Part shown: positions 59,898 through 64,000 of the stretch, one piece after another
Layout: every line of letters starts with the position of its first letter
Position numbering within the stretch: the stretch's first letter is position 1
NCBI RefSeq assembly: GCF_964340395.1
Contig: NC_135564.1
Coordinates: forward strand, 23,913,387-23,977,386
Origin: Glandiceps talaboti
Taxonomy: Eukaryota > Hemichordata > Enteropneusta > Spengelidae
Length of the DNA: 64,000 bases
Reading direction: 5' to 3'
The notes under the pieces: generated by a model
Database searches by the model: none
Told to the model about the DNA's origin: nothing
Seen by the model: the letters and a program-made list of their open reading frames with translations, nothing else
Position numbers and translations under genes: made by a program

Positions 59898-60312
59898 TTA
59901 GTGGGGCATGTACCCTGGGTAGTAGGTAGGGGGTTGTGCCTGTACCATGTACGGCATCATCGGCTGTTGCATTGGCATAGGTTGGTAGTAGGGGTAAGAT
60001 AAATATGGATAGGTCGGTGGGTACATGTATTGTTGTTCCGGCCTTCCCCATGGTATATTTGGAGTAGCAAATGTATTTAATTGTGGGGGGCTTGGTAACC
60101 TACTCCCTACACTGTACCCACCCCTAGGGTTACCATAAGTACTACCTGTCCTAGACCTTACAGCCGGTTGGCCTTCCGGAGGGTGAACCCTTGAATCGAT
60201 AACTTTCACAACAGAATCTATTGTCGGGTCCCCTGTCGGTTGGTAAACATTCGTTGTTACTGTAGTTGTTGGAGCTACTGAAGTCATTGACATAGTCGGC
60301 ATAGTGGTTGTT

Positions 60313-60369
<57 letters not shown>

Positions 60370-60743
60370 GGTGGTGGTGGTGCAATAGGAGTGTCAACTA
60401 AGCCTCCACCACCAGTTAATGGGGAAACAGCAGACATGTGGGAACTTATTGAAAGATCGTATGGTTGATCTGTCGAGGGAGTTAGGGCTGCCGCCATATC
60501 TAAGCCTAGATTTTCATCAACTTCTGGCGTGGCTTGTAATGCCAAAGCAGGCGTAAAATCAACCCTATTTAAAAAGTTGTTAGAGACTTTAAAATGAGGC
60601 AACTCCCTTAAATTTTCAAATTTCAAGTCCCCAATAGCGTCTCTAAGATTGATAATGGCTTCAGCAGTTTTCCTACCAATGTTCGAAACCGTTAACAGTT
60701 CCCTCTGACTACAAATATTAATGTAGAGGGGATTGTGTTCCAT
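59898..60743 (-). CDS. Helix-hairpin-helix and Thr-rich, Pro/Tyr-rich protein
   Basis: An intact 281-residue intronless ORF with an ATG start (MEHNPLYINICSQ). Residues about 7-48 fit a ComEA/competence-type helix-hairpin-helix pair (LLTVSNIGRKTAEAIINLRD then FENLRELPHF), a fold that binds DNA backbone without sequence specificity. A Thr tract (residues about 125-150, encoded by a GTT-type trinucleotide repeat) follows a PPPP motif. The C terminus is rich in Pro, Tyr, Gln and Met (MYPPTYPYLSYPYYQPM) and looks disordered. No signal peptide or membrane segment is seen. Function unknown. The combination of a small HhH domain with low-complexity tails could be a host gene or an accessory ORF of a mobile element; no RT, integrase or terminal repeat was found beside it. 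Confidence 0.72.
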
Positions 60744-62198
60744 TGTCAGATTAAAGTACTACCGTTATTTGACGTTAAATACACACACCCCGGCGACACA
60801 ACTCTATGGAAATGAAGCAAGGTAAGTGTAAGTGACTCTGCCTGTATGTAAATCGTCAAACTCCGATATATTTGATTAGGGCGTTCCCAACAGGTAGACG
60901 TCCTAAAAAAATTGATTACAGTTGCTAAATACTAGGTACCAGATATATATACAAGTTAAATTAATTTAACAGGCAATTACCGTGAATACCTTAGATCTAG
61001 AATGTGTAAAAATACTGTCCTTACTGAGGCTACTAAAGTATACCAAAGCAAGTGACAAAAAAATTAAGAAAGCAAAAAAAAAACAAGAATAAGAAAGGTT
61101 GACTACACTGATAATCACCCCGTCTTTATGTGCGTCTTGCGTTCAATGTTTGCTGCAACTTGGTTACGCATCCAGATACATTGTACACAAAACTATATTA
61201 CCAAGATGTTTTATACGTACGTTCATGCGTTCTCAGTAGTATAGCGCCACCAACATTCACGTTAACTTAAAAAGTCTTTTAGTTCACTAACTGACACCTA
61301 CCAATCCGACTAACGGTTGGTGTATTACCATTTATCAGTGAGTAGATATTTACACTGGTTATGGAAATATGTCACTAGTAATTAGCCAAATAGCCTACCA
61401 GTTTGATCAAGGATTAGCTGTGCACTAATTAATTCAAAGTTGGTAAGCTACAAAGAGACAGAGAAGACGATAGTTTTGATTTAAAACTTTATCAACTAGA
61501 GATGTTATCTGATAAAAACATGAATAACATTATAAAGCTAGGTAATCGCAAAAACACCCACTATTATTTATTCGACCTGGTGTCACCAAGGTTGGTGTGT
61601 AGGGGTGATCCTAATGTTTAAAAATGTTTTTGTTTTTTTCCATGGAAAATTTTGGTCGGTCGGTCGATCGGTCGATTTAAAAAAGTATATAAATAAAAAA
61701 TCATCTTTGAATTCATGTTTCTTTGCCTCTCCTTTTCCTCCTTTCAATCATCTTTTCATTGGATTCCTAGAAACAAGCCCTTCTCAGCTTTTCTTACACT
61801 CACCCCCCCCCCCCCCATTTTGAATAACTGCCATAATTATATAAGGAAATGTACTTTTCGTGAACAAGTTTCTTCGATGCCATAACTGTAGATGATGTCG
61901 ATAGACACAGTGTCTACGTCCAGAAACGTATTCCTTCTTGTCAGAGAGGACGCTTTTTCACAACATATTGAGGGCGGACGAAAATTAAAACATAAAGGTA
62001 TTTTAATATTGGAACTGAAAAGCTGGGTCTGTTGAGTAAGGATAAACAGAAAAAGTAGGGTTACCATAAAACTGTTCAAAATTTTACAGTATCAATATTT
62101 TATTTGACATGAAATAATGTAAAAAGTACATCATTCTATAGTCAAAAACAACTACATAAACCCCCAAAAAACAATTATAATACATAATAATAGATAAC
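60744..62198. other. Intergenic, nothing recognised
   Basis: AT-rich sequence upstream of the HhH ORF with a 16-C run near 61802 and a short GGTCGGTCG patch at 61654. Neither strand has a supported gene. Confidence 0.5.
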
Positions 62199-62219
62199 TA
62201 TATATATATATATATATAT
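62199..62219. repeat. (TA)n tract left of the hammerhead
   Basis: About ten TA units directly before the hammerhead segment. A second TA tract (62309-62324) with a 13-G run follows it. Confidence 0.95.
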
Positions 62220-62228
62220 GTACATCAA

Positions 62229-62274
62229 CATCTCCTGACGAGTGATTTACTCACGAAACAGGCTTGTAGAGACG
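62229..62274 (+). ncRNA. Minimal type I hammerhead ribozyme
   Basis: All conserved parts are in order. CTGACGA is at 62235-62241. Helix II is GTGA/TCAC with loop TTTAC (62242-62254). GAAA is at 62255-62258. A two-base-pair helix III follows (CA, loop GGCT, TG, 62259-62266), extended by the A258-T267 pair. The cleavage dinucleotide TA is at 62267-62268. Helix I pairs CTCT-type bases: TCTC 62231-62234 with GAGA 62269-62272, plus C62229-G62274 across one mismatch. Such very short helix III forms are known from Penelope-like elements and small retrozyme circles of animals, where they self-cleave tandem transcripts. Predicted cleavage is after 62268. Confidence 0.85.
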
Positions 62275-62308
62275 AAAAACCCGACTTGATTTTCTTCTAC
62301 CCTCAACA

Positions 62309-62337
62309 TATATATATATATATAGGGGGGGGGGGGG
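62309..62337. repeat. (TA)n followed by poly-G
   Basis: Eight TA units then 13 G. They bound the hammerhead-containing segment on the right. Confidence 0.95.
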
Positions 62338-62559
62338 ATTGGTTGGGTCATCCTGTTTTTGAAATTGGCGGTCGAGGGTCATGCTGTTTTGAATATTATG
62401 ACTGGGGCCATTTTATTTGGCTTGTGATAGAAAAAATCCTTTTCTATAATGGCATAGCCTTGTCTGAAATTTGGTACACGTAAATAGTTGTTCTTGTCCC
62501 TGTATCTTACATGCATTCTTTAATATTACTTATTAGTTCAAACATAACTATAACTATAC

Positions 62560-62580
62560 ATATATATATATATATATATA
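62560..62580. repeat. (TA)n microsatellite
   Basis: A perfect TA run. Confidence 0.95.
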
Positions 62581-62766
62581 CATATAATTTCATTCTTCTT
62601 TCGCCAAGTAGAGTGCTTGATCACCTTGGCACGCTAACAAGTTCTTACTTAATAATACGTAACCTTTGTTGTCAATCTTTTTGTGTACACACAGCCGTCA
62701 GTGAACACACATAAGTTATGTACATAATGCAGGATGTATAGCTAACGAATACTATTAAACCACACT

Positions 62767-62810
62767 ATTACACCTGACGATCCTTCGGGTGCAACGGTCC
62801 GTAGTGTAAT
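62767..62810 (+). ncRNA. Degenerate second hammerhead-like motif
   Basis: Helix I is a perfect 7-bp pairing of ATTACAC (62767-62773) with GTGTAAT (62804-62810). CTGACGA is at 62774-62780. Helix II is TCC/GGG (one wobble pair) with loop TTC. Helix III is CG, loop GTC, CG. The cleavage dinucleotide is TA (62802-62803). The conserved GAAA is replaced by GCAA with an additional T before it, so activity is doubtful. Probably a decayed relative of the same ribozyme class. Confidence 0.6.
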
Positions 62811-62842
62811 TCCACTATGTAATATCAGACTCGTCTTCTTTC

Positions 62843-62848
<6 letters not shown>

Positions 62849-62882
<34 letters not shown>

Positions 62883-62948
62883 TTACGCTCTATTACGCTC
62901 TGCCACTGCGGTATAGAGCACTGTCTTAGCAGATTGATTCTCACCGAG

Positions 62949-63016
<68 letters not shown>
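62849..63016. repeat. Two (TA)n tracts around a short unique segment
   Basis: (TA)n at 62849-62879 and 62950-63004, the latter running into (AC)n. The 70 bp between contains TACGCTCTATTACGCTCTG. No function is assigned. Confidence 0.9.
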
Positions 63017-63017
<1 letters not shown>

Positions 63018-63583
63018 TGTCTTACCTAGCTACCACACTAGTTACAGAACATGTCATGTAAATGCCTGGCTGTTTCACAATCAATGCTTCACTTATATTG
63101 CACTTTGAGGGAAAAGTGAAATAGTTTATAAAAGAAGTTAATCTAATTGTTCTACTCACGATCGTCAGTATGATTCTATGAACTTGTCAGAAGGGATTAA
63201 TACACTTTCTATTTCGGATACTACATGTTATTGACACTACAAATCACCACATCTCATGAGATTCCAGTTTCTGTTATACCCTAGGTATGACCACCTAAAG
63301 TTCTCTGACGTACCGGTGACTTTACTATACATGCAATATTAATAATGTCCCTGTACCAATGTTACGGGCCCATTTTTATGTGACATGGGAAACTCATTTA
63401 AAACTTACATTTACGTTAGCTTTTCAAAGCTGGGAAATATTACCTCAAAGGTTATGAATAACCTAAAAGTTGCCTTAATAGAAACAAAAAACACTCCAGA
63501 TCTGTCAGGACGACAACCCCCAAGGACTTCCTCAGCGCCAGAGGTCAAAGAGGTCAGTGAGTTTTTGTCGACCTGATCGTATT
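63017..63583. other. Intergenic, nothing recognised
   Basis: Unique sequence. A plus-strand frame at 63385-63576 has no identifiable domain. Confidence 0.45.
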
Positions 63584-63686
63584 TTTCTAATTCAAAAATT
63601 GGTCTTCTAGTTCAAGTGTGGGTGTTCTAATTCAAGTGTTGGTCTTCTAATTCAAGTGTCGGTCTTCTAATTCAAAAATCGGTCTC
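63584..63686. repeat. 20-bp minisatellite
   Basis: Five or so units of TTCTAATTCAAGTGTTGGTC with variants (AAAAATTGGTC, GTGTGGGTG). Confidence 0.93.
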
Positions 63687-64000
63687 CTATACTATACTAT
63701 ACTATACTATACTATACTATACTATACTATACTATACTATACTATACTATATTATACAGAATGGTATTGTATACTATACACTACATTATACTATACTATA
63801 TACCATACTATACAATATATACTATATACTATACTATACTATGCTATATACTATATACCATGCTATACTATATAGTATACTATACTGTATACTATACTAT
63901 ACAATATATACTATATATTATACTATGCTTTTTATATATACATGTATTATGCTATACTATACTATAGTATACTCTACTATACTATACTATATCATACTAT
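63687..64000. repeat. (TATAC)n pentanucleotide array
   Basis: Perfect ACTAT units at first, then increasingly degenerate TATAC/TATAT mixtures that run off the window end. Translated Tyr/Ile/Leu frames here are repeat artefacts. Confidence 0.95.

Noticed and set aside
63761-63967. Tyr/Ile/Leu-rich ORF at the window end
   Set aside because: Encoded entirely by the TATAC pentanucleotide array.

Overview
The window is metazoan nuclear DNA, AT-rich and dominated by repeats. The pointers are spliced exons with GT/AG borders, an intronless TRIM-type RING/filamin/NHL gene copy, tyrosine-recombinase retrotransposons (Ngaro and DIRS), a minimal hammerhead ribozyme and many microsatellites. TRIM-NHL expansions together with DIRS/Ngaro elements and hammerheads are typical of marine invertebrates such as lancelets, hemichordates, brachiopods and molluscs. 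The sequence alone does not settle the phylum.

Layout. Positions 1-32319 are one satellite array (satellite A, 45-bp monomer, about 620 copies, with several higher-order tandem duplications). A nearly intact 4.4-kb Ngaro retrotransposon (23502-27937; gag, RT/RNase H, tyrosine recombinase, split direct repeats) interrupts it. A second, unrelated satellite (B, 53-bp monomer) abuts it from 32320 to 35374. From 35375 to 38087 there is gene-free DNA with (TGTA)n and (GA)n microsatellites. A broken minus-strand TRIM-NHL copy lies at 38088-39920. Then come a third tandem repeat (C, 41001-42105), a 150-bp tandem/dispersed repeat (42826-43392) and the first of two copies of a 12-bp-TIR element (43416-45253; second copy 57321-59633).

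Between those two copies is a minus-strand host gene seen as seven coding exons whose splice phases all agree (57195 down to 45698). It encodes a proline-rich protein whose C-terminal part resembles vertebrate PRR11; that identity is tentative. A 4.6-kb DIRS retrotransposon (49870-54481) with inverted terminal repeats and a complete internal complementary region sits in one intron.

From 59634 to the end there is an intronless minus-strand gene for a helix-hairpin-helix plus Thr-rich/Pro-Tyr-rich protein. The rest is gene-poor, microsatellite-rich DNA holding one well-formed minimal hammerhead ribozyme (62229-62274) and a second, degenerate one (62767-62810). The window ends inside an AT pentanucleotide array.

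The most informative points are these: the Ngaro insertion can be compared with paralogous empty sites inside the same satellite; the DIRS internal complementary region shows both element ends joined; hammerhead ribozymes are present; and the satellite monomer is built almost entirely from small dyad symmetries.
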